From positions 62,001 to 126,000 of the forward strand of contig NZ_BMSX01000024.1 in assembly GCF_014649375.1 (NCBI RefSeq): a stretch of 64,000 nucleotides of DNA. Direction: 5' to 3'. Numbering within the stretch: position 1 is the first letter of the stretch; each line of letters opens with the position of its first letter. Source of the DNA: Streptomyces aurantiogriseus (GTDB taxonomy: Bacteria > Actinomycetota > Actinomycetes > Streptomycetales > Streptomycetaceae). Below, in pieces: positions 1 through 10,955 of this stretch. The position numbers and the translations under genes are program-made. The notes below the pieces were generated by a model. The model had not been told where the DNA came from, made no database searches, and was given only the letters and a program-made list of their open reading frames with translations.

Positions 1-317
1 GCAAGAGGCAAGGTAAGAATCTGACTAGAGCATTGCCAAGTCGTGGGGAAGCCGCGAGGCGGCAAACCGCCCAATATCAGACAAGTGGGCGCTGTTTCTG
101 CACAGACGCGCAGGGTCACTCTCATGTGTGACAGCAAGCACACCCATCAGGTAAAGACCTCATCAAATAGTTTGTGATACGGTTCACGAGAACCCCGGAT
201 GGAGCCGAAGGACCGTAGTGCGACGGTCCATTGGTGGGAGGTCTTCACTCCCCTCGGACCGGGACTACGCTCGTCCATGACGACACCCCTGCCCCCTTTG
301 AAAGCGGAGTTGCCGCC
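1..317. other. Upstream region of the atp operon, no gene
   Basis: No convincing reading frame is present. The stretch holds two short hairpins (GGCGG at 58-62 with CCGCC at 67-71; GTGTG at 126-130 with CACAC at 139-143) and a Rex-like inverted repeat at 172-189. It must contain the main atp promoter, but no clear -35/-10 pair could be assigned with confidence. Confidence 0.6.
172..189. promoter_or_regulatory. Rex-like redox operator upstream of atpIBEFHAGDC
   Basis: The sequence is TTGTGAT-ACGG-TTCACGA. It matches the Rex operator form TTGTGAA-N4-TTCACAA with one mismatch in each half. Rex is the NADH/NAD+-sensing repressor of respiratory genes in Streptomyces, and an ATP synthase operon is a sensible target. 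The match and the position, about 130 bp before the atpI start, are seen directly. Regulation by Rex is inferred. Confidence 0.55.
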
Positions 318-764
318 ATGCCGTCCAACGACGTCCGGATCCTGGCCCAGGCCGCCGTGCCCACGGCTGCCGTCGGCGCGATTGCCGCCGTCGTCAGTGG
401 TGTCGTCGCCGGTGGCAAGGGAGCGATCGGAGCCGTCGTCGCGACGGTGGTGGTCATCCTGTTCATGGGGCTCGGCCTCTACGTCCTGCAGCGCACTGCC
501 AAATCGCTTCCGCAGCTCTTCCAGGCCATGGGCCTGATGCTCTACGCGGCGCAGATCCTGCTGCTGTTCATCTTCATGGCCGCCTTCAAGAACACCACGC
601 TGTTCAATCCCCGCGCCTTCGCCGTCTCGCTCGTCGCCGGCACCCTCGCCTGGATCGCCGCGCAGACGCGCGCCCACATGAAGGCCAAGGTCCTTTACGT
701 CGAACCCGACTCGACTGCCTCCTCTGCGGGCGACAAGCCCGAAAAGACGGGGCACTCGTCGTGA
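318..764 (+). CDS. atpI: ATP synthase accessory protein I (AtpI)
   Basis: This 148-residue integral membrane protein begins MPSNDVRIL and has about four hydrophobic segments, including an AAVVSGVVAGG stretch and an ILLLFIFMAAF stretch. AtpI proteins open many bacterial atp operons and are thought to help assemble the c-ring or to act as Mg/Ca transport helpers. They are not part of the finished enzyme. The ATG at 318 was chosen because a CGGAG motif sits about 8 nt upstream. The frame stays open upstream to 231, but that extension (starting MVGGLHSPRT) is not hydrophobic and looks unlike the family. The C-terminal tail is short and hydrophilic. It is the first gene of the atp operon. Confidence 0.88.
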   Translation: MPSNDVRILAQAAVPTAAVGAIAAVVSGVVAGGKGAIGAVVATVVVILFMGLGLYVLQRTAKSLPQLFQAMGLMLYAAQILLLFIFMAAFKNTTLFNPRAFAVSLVAGTLAWIAAQTRAHMKAKVLYVEPDSTASSAGDKPEKTGHSS

Positions 765-989
765 GGGGTAGGGCCGGGATAAAGGCGCCAGGGAGATCCT
801 GCTATCGTCCGGTGCCAACTGCGGCATCGCGGGCGCGGGCATCCGAGCTGACGCCTGCTCACACGCGAGGCGAGATGCCCCCACGCCGCCCCCACATCCG
901 TAACACCAGTCCCGTGCCGAAACGCGGCCGTACGCCGCGCCGACACAACGAGGTTGCCGTACCTATGCGCCACGACGAAGGAGCCCGCG

Positions 990-1811
990 GTGAGTGCTGA
1001 CCCGACGCAGGTGCTCGCCTTCGAGACCGACTGCCACCTGTTCGACGGTTGTGGCTTCCCGGCTCCGGGCCTGCACTCGTTCCTGTTCGAGCCGCTCTGG
1101 GGCGACGCCGACAGCAACCTGTACTTCAACAAGACGATGCTGCTGGCTCTGCTCGGCTCGATCATCATCGTGGGCTTCTTCTGGGCCGCCTTCGCCAAGC
1201 CGAAGATCGTCCCCGGCAAGCTCCAGATGGTCGCCGAGGCCGGCTACGACTTCGTCCGGCGCGGTGTCGTCTACGAGACCATCGGCAAGAAGGAAGGCGA
1301 GAAGTACGTCCCGCTCGTCGTCTCGCTCTTCTTCTTCGTCTGGATCATGAACCTCTGGTCGATCATCCCGATCGCCCAGTTCCCGGTCACCGCGATCATC
1401 TCGTACCCCGCCGTCCTGGCCGCCATCGTCTACTTCCTGTGGGTCGGCCTGACCTTCAAGCGGCACGGCTTCGTCGGCGCCTTCAAGAACTTCACCGGCT
1501 ACGACAAGTCCCTGGGCGCGGTGCTCCCGCTGTCCATGACGATCGAGCTGTTCTCGAACCTCCTCGTGCGGCCCTTCACCCACGCCGTCCGACTCTTCGC
1601 GAACATGTTCGCCGGTCACACCCTGCTGCTGCTCTTCACGATCGCCAGCTGGTACATGCTGAACGGCATCGGCATCGCCTACTCCGCCGTCTCGTTCGTG
1701 ATGGTCATCGTGATGACGGCCTTCGAGCTCTTCATCCAGGCTGTGCAGGCCTACGTCTTCGTCCTGCTGACCTGCAGCTTCATCCAGGGCGCGCTCGCCG
1801 AGCACCACTGA
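990..1811 (+). CDS. atpB: F1Fo ATP synthase subunit a
   Basis: Subunit a, 273 residues, is the membrane stator half-channel that passes protons to the c-ring. About five to six transmembrane segments are visible. The conserved segment AVRLFANMFAGHTLLLL carries the essential arginine that faces the c-ring carboxylate, and the last helix (MTAFELFIQAVQAYVF) has the family's Glu and Gln positions. The GTG at 990 is preferred because AAGGAG lies at 978-983 and the protein then begins MSADPTQVLAF, the usual streptomycete N-terminus. The frame is open further upstream to 954. The 225-nt gap after atpI is large for this operon and may hold a secondary promoter. Confidence 0.96.
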   Translation: MSADPTQVLAFETDCHLFDGCGFPAPGLHSFLFEPLWGDADSNLYFNKTMLLALLGSIIIVGFFWAAFAKPKIVPGKLQMVAEAGYDFVRRGVVYETIGKKEGEKYVPLVVSLFFFVWIMNLWSIIPIAQFPVTAIISYPAVLAAIVYFLWVGLTFKRHGFVGAFKNFTGYDKSLGAVLPLSMTIELFSNLLVRPFTHAVRLFANMFAGHTLLLLFTIASWYMLNGIGIAYSAVSFVMVIVMTAFELFIQAVQAYVFVLLTCSFIQGALAEHH

Positions 1812-1883
1812 GCCTCCCGCACACCCACCCAGACATCCGGTGGCCAACCCCCACCGGTCATTGAAAGAGAAGGAAGAACCGGC

Positions 1884-2132
1884 ATGTCCGCTCTCCAGAC
1901 CCTTGCCGCCGGCGTCGAGATCAAGGGCAACCTCGGCTCGATCGGTTACGGCCTCGCCGCGATCGGCCCGGGCGTCGGCGTCGGCATCATCTTCGGTAAC
2001 GGCACGCAGGCCCTGGCCCGCCAGCCCGAGGCGGCCGGCCTGATCCGCGCCAACCAGATCCTGGGCTTCGCCTTCTGTGAGGCTCTGGCCCTGATCGGTC
2101 TGGTCATGCCGTTCGTTTACCCGAGCGCCTGA
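1884..2132 (+). CDS. atpE: F1Fo ATP synthase subunit c
   Basis: This 82-residue hairpin of two transmembrane helices forms the rotating c-ring. Helix 1 carries the Gly-rich packing motif GPGVGVGIIFG, the polar loop is ARQPEA (the contact to gamma and epsilon), and helix 2 holds the proton-binding carboxylate Glu66 in GFAFCEALALIG. No Na+-binding signature residues are obvious, so H+ coupling is inferred. A GAGAAGGAAG ribosome-binding region precedes the ATG. It lies 72 nt after atpB in the same operon. Confidence 0.97.
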   Translation: MSALQTLAAGVEIKGNLGSIGYGLAAIGPGVGVGIIFGNGTQALARQPEAAGLIRANQILGFAFCEALALIGLVMPFVYPSA

Positions 2133-2173
2133 CCTGAACCGTCGGACCGCCCCTTTCGACGAAAGGCACTGAT

Positions 2174-2719
2174 ATGAGCCCCCTGGTTCAGCTGGCGGCT
2201 GAGGAGGCCGAAAACCCCCTCATCCCGCCGATTCCGGAGCTCGTGATCGGCCTGATCGCCTTCGTCATCGTCTTCGGCTTCCTCGCCAAGAAGCTCCTCC
2301 CGAACATCAACAAGGTTCTGGAAGAGCGCCGCGAGGCCATCGAGGGCGGTATCGAGAAGGCCGAGGCCGCGCAGACCGAGGCCCAGAGCGTTCTTGAGCA
2401 GTACAAGGCTCAGCTCGCCGAGGCTCGCCACGAGGCCGCGCGTCTGCGCCAGGAGGCGCAGGAGCAGGGCGCCGCGCTCATCGCCGAGATGCGCGCGGAA
2501 GGCCAGCGGCAGCGTGAGGAGATCGTCGCCGCCGGTCACACCCAGATCGAGGCCGACCGCAAGGCCGCCGCGTCCGCGCTGCGTCAGGACGTCGGCAAGC
2601 TCGCCACCGAGCTGGCCGGCAAGCTCGTCGGCGAGTCCCTCGAGGACCACGCCCGGCAGAGCCGCGTCATCGACCGCTTCCTCGACGAGCTCGAGGAGAA
2701 GGCCGAGGCCGCGCGATGA
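2174..2719 (+). CDS. atpF: F1Fo ATP synthase subunit b
   Basis: Subunit b, 181 residues, is the peripheral stalk. One N-terminal transmembrane helix (about residues 20-40, LVIGLIAFVIVFGFLAKKLL) is followed by a long charged coiled coil rich in Glu, Ala and Arg. It is slightly longer than the E. coli protein, as usual in actinobacteria. A GAAAGG motif precedes the ATG. The stop overlaps the start of atpH as ATGA (2716-2719), which points to translational coupling of the two stalk subunits. Confidence 0.96.
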   Translation: MSPLVQLAAEEAENPLIPPIPELVIGLIAFVIVFGFLAKKLLPNINKVLEERREAIEGGIEKAEAAQTEAQSVLEQYKAQLAEARHEAARLRQEAQEQGAALIAEMRAEGQRQREEIVAAGHTQIEADRKAAASALRQDVGKLATELAGKLVGESLEDHARQSRVIDRFLDELEEKAEAAR

Positions 2720-3531
2720 TCGGAGCGAGCCGCGAGGCCCTGGCAGCCGCACGCGAGCGTCTGGACGCGCTGACGGACTCCACGTCCGTGGACGCGGCGC
2801 AGCTCGCCGCCGAGCTGGCGGCCGTCACCGCGCTGCTCGACCGCGAGGTGTCGCTGCGTCGGGTCCTCACCGACCCGGCGCAGGCCGGTGAGGCCAAGGC
2901 CGGGCTGGCCCAGCGCCTGCTCGGCGGCCAGATCAGCGGCACCACCGCCGATCTGGTGGCCGGTCTGGTGCGTGCCCGCTGGTCGCAGTCGCGCGACCTG
3001 GTGGACGCGCTGGAGGAGCTGGCCGCCACCGCCGACCTCACCGCCGCGCAGAAGGCCGGCACGCTCGACAACGTCGAGGACGAGCTGTTCCGCTTCGGGC
3101 GGATCGTCTCCTCGAACACCGAGCTGCGCGCCGCACTGACCGACCGGAAGGCCACCGTCTCGGCCAAGGGCGAGCTGCTGCGCAGCCTGCTCGGCGGCCG
3201 GGCCGACGCGGCCACCGAGCGTCTGGTGACGCGCCTTGTGACCGCGCCGCGGGGACGTAGCCTGGAGACGGGACTCGAGTCCCTGTCCAAGCTCGCCGCC
3301 GAGCGCCGGGACCGCGTCGTGGCCGTCGTCACGTCGGCGGTGCCGCTGACCGACGGGCAGAAGCAGCGTCTGGGCGCCGCCCTGGCGAAGCTCTACGGCC
3401 GTCAGATGCACCTCAACCTCGACGTGGACCCCGAGGTCCTCGGCGGGATCCGGGTGCAGGTCGGCGACGAGGTGATCAACGGCTCCCTCGCGGACCGCAT
3501 CGAGGACGCCGCCCGCCGCATGGCGAGCTAG
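2716..3531 (+). CDS. atpH: F1Fo ATP synthase subunit delta
   Basis: Subunit delta, 271 residues, links the peripheral stalk to the F1 head. It is longer than the E. coli delta (about 177 residues) because actinobacterial deltas carry an N-terminal extension. The OSCP-type domain occupies the C-terminal two thirds, ending in the conserved LNLDVDPEVLGGIRVQVGDE and IDGS-like region (VINGSLADRIEDAARRM). It starts inside the atpF stop. A 119-nt non-coding gap follows before atpA. Confidence 0.95.
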   Translation: MIGASREALAAARERLDALTDSTSVDAAQLAAELAAVTALLDREVSLRRVLTDPAQAGEAKAGLAQRLLGGQISGTTADLVAGLVRARWSQSRDLVDALEELAATADLTAAQKAGTLDNVEDELFRFGRIVSSNTELRAALTDRKATVSAKGELLRSLLGGRADAATERLVTRLVTAPRGRSLETGLESLSKLAAERRDRVVAVVTSAVPLTDGQKQRLGAALAKLYGRQMHLNLDVDPEVLGGIRVQVGDEVINGSLADRIEDAARRMAS

Positions 3532-3566
3532 CAGCAACTGAACACGCAGTAGTGCTTACGGCCCTG

Positions 3567-3630
3567 GTTGGGCCGTGCAGAGGATTCCTGGGGGTCGCCC
3601 CCAGACCCCCAAAGAAACTTCGGGCCCAAC
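3567..3630 (+). promoter_or_regulatory. Structured leader in the atpH-atpA gap
   Basis: An outer stem (GTTGGGCC at 3567-3574 with GGCCCAAC at 3623-3630) encloses an inner hairpin CTGGGGG-TCG-CCCCCAG at 3588-3604. The ribosome-binding motif AAGGAG of atpA follows at once at 3631-3636. The pairing is seen directly. A role in setting atpA translation or in mRNA processing is inferred. The inner hairpin followed by ACCCCC resembles a GC-hairpin family also found at 18825 and 49471. Confidence 0.5.
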
Positions 3631-3650
3631 AAGGAGAGCAGGGAACCCAG

Positions 3651-5258
3651 ATGGCGGAGCTCACGATCCGGCCGGAGGAGATCCGGGACGCACTGGAGAC
3701 CTTCGTCCAGTCGTACAAGCCGGACGCGGCCTCGCGCGAGGAGGTCGGTACGGTCACCCTTGCCGGCGACGGCATCGCGAAGGTCGAGGGTCTCCCCTCG
3801 GCCATGGCCAACGAACTGCTGAAGTTCGAGGACGGCACCCTCGGCCTCGCCCTCAACCTCGAGGAGCGCGAGATCGGTGCCATCGTCCTCGGTGAGTTCA
3901 GCGGCATCGAGGAGGGTCAGCCGGTCACCCGTACCGGTGAGGTCCTCTCCGTCGCGGTGGGCGAGGGCTACCTCGGCCGCGTCGTCGACCCGCTCGGCAA
4001 CCCGATCGACGGCCTCGGCGAGATCGAGACGTCCGGCCGCCGCGCCCTCGAGCTGCAGGCCCCCACGGTCACGCAGCGCAAGTCGGTGCACGAGCCGATG
4101 GAGACCGGCTACAAGGCCGTCGACGCGATGACCCCGATCGGCCGTGGTCAGCGTCAGCTGATCATCGGTGACCGCCAGACCGGCAAGACCGCCCTGGCCG
4201 TCGACACGATCATCAACCAGCGCGACAACTGGCGCTCGGGCGACCCGAAGAAGCAGGTCCGCTGCATCTACGTCGCCATCGGCCAGAAGGGCTCGACCAT
4301 CGCGTCGGTCCGCCGCGCGCTGGAGGAGAACGGCGCGCTCGAGTACACGACCATCGTCGCCGCCCCGGCGTCCGACCCGGCCGGCTTCAAGTACCTGGCC
4401 CCCTACACCGGTTCGGCCATCGGTCAGCAGTGGATGTACGAGGGCAAGCACGTCCTGATCATCTTCGACGACCTGTCGAAGCAGGCCGACGCCTACCGCG
4501 CCGTGTCGCTGCTGCTGCGCCGCCCGCCGGGCCGTGAGGCCTACCCGGGTGACGTCTTCTACCTGCACTCCCGTCTGCTGGAGCGCTGCGCGAAGCTCTC
4601 CGACGACATGGGTGCCGGCTCGATGACCGGTCTGCCGATCGTCGAGACCAAGGCCAACGACGTCTCGGCGTTCATCCCGACCAACGTCATCTCCATCACC
4701 GACGGCCAGTGCTTCCTGGAGTCGGACCTGTTCAACGCCGGTCAGCGCCCCGCGCTGAACGTCGGTATCTCCGTCTCCCGAGTCGGTGGTTCCGCGCAGC
4801 ACAAGGCGATGCGCCAGGTCTCCGGCCGTCTCCGCGTCGACCTCGCCCAGTTCCGTGAGCTGGAGGCGTTCGCCGCCTTCGGTTCCGACCTGGACGCCGC
4901 GTCGAAGGCGCAGCTGGAGCGTGGTTCGCGCATGGTCGAGCTGCTGAAGCAGGCCCAGTACCAGCCGATGGCCACCGAGGACCAGGTCGTCTCCATCTGG
5001 GCCGGCACCAACGGCAAGATGGACGAGGTCCCGGTCGCCGACATCCGCCGCTTCGAGAAGGAGCTGCTGGAGTACCTGCACCGCAAGGAGCAGGGCCTCA
5101 TGACCTCCATCAGGGAGGGCGCGAAGATGTCGGACGACACCATCCAGGCGATCGACGACGCCGTCGCGGAGTTCAAGAAGCAGTTCGAGACCTCGGACGG
5201 CAAGCTGCTCGGCGAGGAAGCTTCGGCCGCTCCGAAGGCGACCAGCGCCTCCAAGTGA
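3651..5258 (+). CDS. atpA: F1Fo ATP synthase subunit alpha
   Basis: Subunit alpha, 535 residues, is the non-catalytic nucleotide-binding subunit of the F1 hexamer. The Walker A motif GDRQTGKTA is present, followed by VCIYVAIGQK-type sequence, the Walker B region HVLIIFDDLSKQ and the alpha-subunit signature PALNVGISVSRVGGSAQ with the arginine finger. The start ATG at 3651 gives MAELTIRPEEI. The frame is open back to 3552, but those 33 codons come from the GC-rich hairpin leader and do not resemble the family. The AAGGAG motif is about 14 nt upstream, which is long. The gene lies between atpH and atpG. Confidence 0.97.
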   Translation: MAELTIRPEEIRDALETFVQSYKPDAASREEVGTVTLAGDGIAKVEGLPSAMANELLKFEDGTLGLALNLEEREIGAIVLGEFSGIEEGQPVTRTGEVLSVAVGEGYLGRVVDPLGNPIDGLGEIETSGRRALELQAPTVTQRKSVHEPMETGYKAVDAMTPIGRGQRQLIIGDRQTGKTALAVDTIINQRDNWRSGDPKKQVRCIYVAIGQKGSTIASVRRALEENGALEYTTIVAAPASDPAGFKYLAPYTGSAIGQQWMYEGKHVLIIFDDLSKQADAYRAVSLLLRRPPGREAYPGDVFYLHSRLLERCAKLSDDMGAGSMTGLPIVETKANDVSAFIPTNVISITDGQCFLESDLFNAGQRPALNVGISVSRVGGSAQHKAMRQVSGRLRVDLAQFRELEAFAAFGSDLDAASKAQLERGSRMVELLKQAQYQPMATEDQVVSIWAGTNGKMDEVPVADIRRFEKELLEYLHRKEQGLMTSIREGAKMSDDTIQAIDDAVAEFKKQFETSDGKLLGEEASAAPKATSASK

Positions 5259-5279
5259 CGTAAGGAAGGGACCTGACTC

Positions 5280-6196
5280 ATGGGAGCCCAGCTCCGGGTC
5301 TACAAGCGTCGCATCCGATCCGTCACCGCGACCAAGAAGATCACGAAGGCGATGGAGATGATCGCCGCCTCGCGCGTCGTCAAGGCGCAGCGCAAGGTGG
5401 CGGCCTCCACGCCGTACGCGACCGAGCTCACCCGCGCGGTCACGGCGGTCGGTACCGGTTCGAACACCAAGCACCCGCTGACCACGCAGGCCGAGACGGT
5501 CACGCGGTCCGCGGTGCTGCTCCTGACGAGCGACCGTGGTCTCGCCGGTGCCTTCAACTCCAACGCCATCAAGCAGGCGGAGCAGCTCACCGAGCGGCTC
5601 GAGCGCGAGGGCAAGCAGGTCGACACGTACATCGTCGGCCGGCGCGGTGTCGCCCACTACAACTTCCGTGAGCGCAAGATCGCGGAGGCGTGGACGGGCT
5701 TCACCGACGAGCCCTCGTACGCGGACGCCAAGAAGGTCGCGGCCCCCCTGATCGAGGCCATCGAGAAGAACACGGCCGAGGGCGGCGTGGACGAGATCCA
5801 CATCGTCTTCACCGAGTTCGTCTCGATGATGACGCAGACGGCGCTCGACGACCGTCTGCTGCCGCTCAGCCTCGACGAGGTCGCGAAGGAGGCGAAGCCG
5901 CAGGGCGAGATTCTTCCGCTCTACGACTTCGAGCCCTCGGCGGAGGACGTCCTCGACGCCTTGCTGCCCCGCTACGTGGAGAGCCGCGTCTACAACGCGC
6001 TCCTCCAGTCGGCCGCCTCCAAGCACGCCGCCACGCGGCGCGCGATGAAGTCGGCCACCGACAACGCCGGAGAGCTCATCGAGACGCTGTCCCGGCTTGC
6101 CAACGCGGCCCGCCAGGCCGAAATCACCCAGGAAATCAGCGAGATCGTCGGTGGCGCGAGCGCCCTGGCCGACGCGACCGCGGGGAGTGACCGCTA

Positions 6197-6197
<1 letters not shown>
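5280..6197 (+). CDS. atpG: F1Fo ATP synthase subunit gamma
   Basis: Subunit gamma, 305 residues, is the central rotating shaft. The N-terminal helix MGAQLRVYKRRIRSVTATKK and the C-terminal helix AASKHAATRRAMKSATDNA form the coiled coil that turns inside the alpha/beta hexamer. The middle Rossmann-like part (VLLLTSDRGLAGAFN) is conserved. An AAGGAAGG ribosome-binding motif precedes the ATG. The TAA stop shares its last base with the atpD ATG (TAATG), so translation of gamma and beta is probably coupled. Confidence 0.97.
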
Positions 6198-7633
<1,436 letters not shown>

Positions 7634-7668
7634 GCTCTGAGCTCTGAGTGAGCCGTGTGCTCACACCT

Positions 7669-7696
7669 GAGGGGGCGGGGTTCGTCCCGCCCCCTC
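7669..7696 (+). terminator. Hairpin between atpD and atpC
   Basis: A 12-bp stem (7669-7680 with 7685-7696, one G-U pair) closes a TTCG tetraloop and is followed by TTCC. It sits inside the operon, 35 nt after the atpD stop and 68 nt before the atpC start. It could act as a partial terminator or an mRNA stabiliser that lowers epsilon output relative to alpha and beta. The structure is seen directly. The effect is inferred. Confidence 0.65.
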
Positions 7697-7763
7697 TTCC
7701 ACGCCCACTAGACTTGTAACCAACACCCGGCAGACCCGCCGGGTGGTGACCCGAGGAGCCACC

Positions 7764-8138
7764 TTGGCTGCTGAGCTGCACGTCGCGCTGGTCGCGGCCG
7801 ACCGAGAGGTCTGGTCCGGCGAGGCCACCCTGGTCGTCGCGCGCACCACGTCCGGCGACATCGGCGTCATGCCCGGTCACCAGCCGCTGCTCGGTGTGCT
7901 GGAGTCGGGCCCGGTGACCATCCGTACGAGTGATGGTGGAACGGTCGTCGCCGCGGTGCACGGCGGTTTCATCTCGTTCGCGGACAACAAGCTGTCGCTG
8001 CTGGCCGAGATCGCCGAGCTGTCCGACGAGATCGATGTCCAGCGCGCGGAGCGCGAGCTCGAGCGTGCGAAGGCGGAGGGCGATGCCACCGCCGAGCGTC
8101 GCGCGGACGTACGACTGCGTGCGGCGGCCGCCAGCTGA
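7764..8138 (+). CDS. atpC: F1Fo ATP synthase subunit epsilon
   Basis: Subunit epsilon, 124 residues, is the rotor subunit that also inhibits ATP hydrolysis. The N-terminal beta-sandwich (AAELHVALVAADREVWSGEA and IGVMPGHQPLLGVLE) is clear. The C-terminal helical hairpin (VQRAERELERAKAEGDATAE) is short, as in other actinobacteria. The TTG at 7764 was chosen because GAGGAG at 7753-7758 is well spaced and the product then begins AAELHVAL. A GTG at 7743 in the same frame has no good ribosome-binding site. It is the last gene of the operon and a strong terminator follows. Confidence 0.94.
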   Translation: MAAELHVALVAADREVWSGEATLVVARTTSGDIGVMPGHQPLLGVLESGPVTIRTSDGGTVVAAVHGGFISFADNKLSLLAEIAELSDEIDVQRAERELERAKAEGDATAERRADVRLRAAAAS

Positions 8139-8162
8139 CGCACGCGCGGTGCGATGACGTCA

Positions 8163-8210
8163 CTCAGCCGCGGCCGGCACCGGAGGGATCCGGAGCCGGC
8201 CGCGGCTGAG
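8163..8210 (+). terminator. Terminator of the atp operon
   Basis: A perfect 16-bp stem (8163-8178 with 8195-8210) continues past a single A-A mismatch into a 5-bp stem (CCGGA at 8180-8184 with TCCGG at 8189-8193) closed by a GGGA tetraloop. It starts 24 nt after the atpC stop, and a T-run follows at 8223. This is the clear end of the operon. Confidence 0.85.
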
Positions 8211-8281
8211 GCAGATTTGGATGTTTTTTCCGTTCCGTTACCTCTGTTGAAGGTACCTAGGAGACGAGGAGGTCGGTGTCG

Positions 8282-8728
8282 ATGGTCCTCGCTCTGACTG
8301 TGTGCGGAATCGTCGTGGCCCTGGTGGTGCTGGGACTGTTCGTCTTCGGCCTGCGCCGCAGACTCATCCAGCGCTCCGGCGGTACCTTCGACTGCTCCCT
8401 GCGCTGGGACGTCCCCGAGAAACCGGACACCAGCGGCAAGGGCTGGAGCTACGGTGTCGCCCGCTACAACGGCGACCGCATCGAGTGGTACCGCGTCTTC
8501 TCCTACGCCTACCGCCCGCGCCGCATCCTGGAGCGCGCCTCGATCGAGGTGGCCGGCCGCCGTCTCCCCGAGGGCGAGGAGGAGCTGGCGCTCCTGTCCG
8601 ACGCGGTGATCCTCGCCTGCACCCACCGGGGCACGCGTCTCGAACTCGCCATGAGCGAAGACGCGCTGACCGGTTTCCTCGCGTGGCTGGAGGCAGCCCC
8701 GCCCGGACAGCGAGTGAATGTGGCGTAA
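8282..8728 (+). CDS. DUF2550 single-pass membrane protein
   Basis: This 148-residue protein of the DUF2550 family is conserved in actinobacteria directly downstream of the atp operon (mycobacterial Rv1312 sits in the same place). One N-terminal transmembrane helix (VLALTVCGIVVALVVLGLFVFGL) is followed by RRRLIQR and a soluble domain rich in aromatic and basic residues (WSYGVARYNGDRIEWYRVF). No enzyme motif is visible. The function is unknown. The ATG at 8282 is preferred over the GTG at 8276 because AGGAGG at 8267-8272 is 9 nt from the ATG and only 3 nt from the GTG. It has its own transcription unit after the atp terminator and is convergent with the chitinase. Confidence 0.87.
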   Translation: MVLALTVCGIVVALVVLGLFVFGLRRRLIQRSGGTFDCSLRWDVPEKPDTSGKGWSYGVARYNGDRIEWYRVFSYAYRPRRILERASIEVAGRRLPEGEEELALLSDAVILACTHRGTRLELAMSEDALTGFLAWLEAAPPGQRVNVA

Positions 8729-8744
8729 CGCGCCTGACGGGTGG

Positions 8745-8924
8745 TCATGCCGCCTCCGCCTCGGGGGAGTTCAAGAGGACGTGGTGGATGCCGGGGCCCG
8801 GGTGGTCGGCGATGTGCAGCCGGTCGAGACTCACCGTGATGTGCGCGCCGGCCAGATCCGTGTCCGGGACGACCTGCCCGGGGTGCAGGATCTCGACGGG
8901 GCGTACCGGATGTTCCGCGAGCAA
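8745..8924 (-). pseudogene. Coding remnant, C-terminal fragment of an unrecognised protein
   Basis: On the minus strand a stop at 8745-8747 closes a frame of about 59 residues that includes PVRPVEILHPGQVVPDTDL and IHHVLLNSPEAEAA. The codons show the G/C third-position bias of real genes here. A TTG at 8924 is the only nearby start and has no ribosome-binding motif. Upstream the frame runs into the chitinase terminator. It looks like the 3' end of a decayed gene or a very small gene. The family was not recognised. Confidence 0.35.
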
Positions 8925-8942
8925 GGTGCGGGCCGGGAGAAG

Positions 8943-8980
8943 GGGACCGCCCCGTCTCCCGGCCCGCGTTCAGCGGTCCC
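8943..8980 (-). terminator. Terminator of the chitinase gene
   Basis: GGGACCGC at 8943-8950 pairs with GCGGTCCC at 8973-8980, 32 nt after the chitinase stop on the minus strand. The loop is GC-rich and there is no T-run, which is usual for streptomycete terminators. Confidence 0.5.
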
Positions 8981-9011
8981 ACGTCCTTAGGAGAGGCCGC
9001 TGTGAGAGCCG

Positions 9012-10835
<1,824 letters not shown>

Positions 10836-10896
10836 CCTGCGCCTCCTCGGGGGGAGTTGGGGGGCGTGACTGAGCCTTCACACCCACGGTGCCGCG

Positions 10897-10925
10897 AGAA
10901 TAGAAAGGTCTGGACCACGGGTCAA
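10897..10925 (-). promoter_or_regulatory. Chitinase promoter
   Basis: On the minus strand a -35 element TTGACC (10920-10925) and a -10 element TATTCT (10897-10902) are separated by exactly 17 bp. Both chitin operator repeats lie in or beside this promoter. The promoter sits about 60 nt upstream of the chitinase start and just past the end of the response-regulator gene. Confidence 0.75.
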
Positions 10926-10938
10926 TAGGTCTGGACCA
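10906..10938. promoter_or_regulatory. Pair of 12-bp chitin operator repeats
   Basis: AGGTCTGGACCA occurs at 10906-10917 and again at 10927-10938, 21 bp apart, so both face the same side of the helix. Read on the minus strand each is TGGTCCAGACCT, the direct repeat known from Streptomyces chitinase promoters for chitin induction and glucose repression, and also close to the DasR site. One copy fills the -35/-10 spacer and the other lies just upstream of -35. Confidence 0.8.
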
Positions 10939-10955
10939 CCATGCGGCGCGCGGTG

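Noticed and set aside
3528..6026. Long minus-strand frame opposite atpA and atpG
   Set aside because: It is a shadow of two certain ATP synthase genes and has no recognisable sequence.
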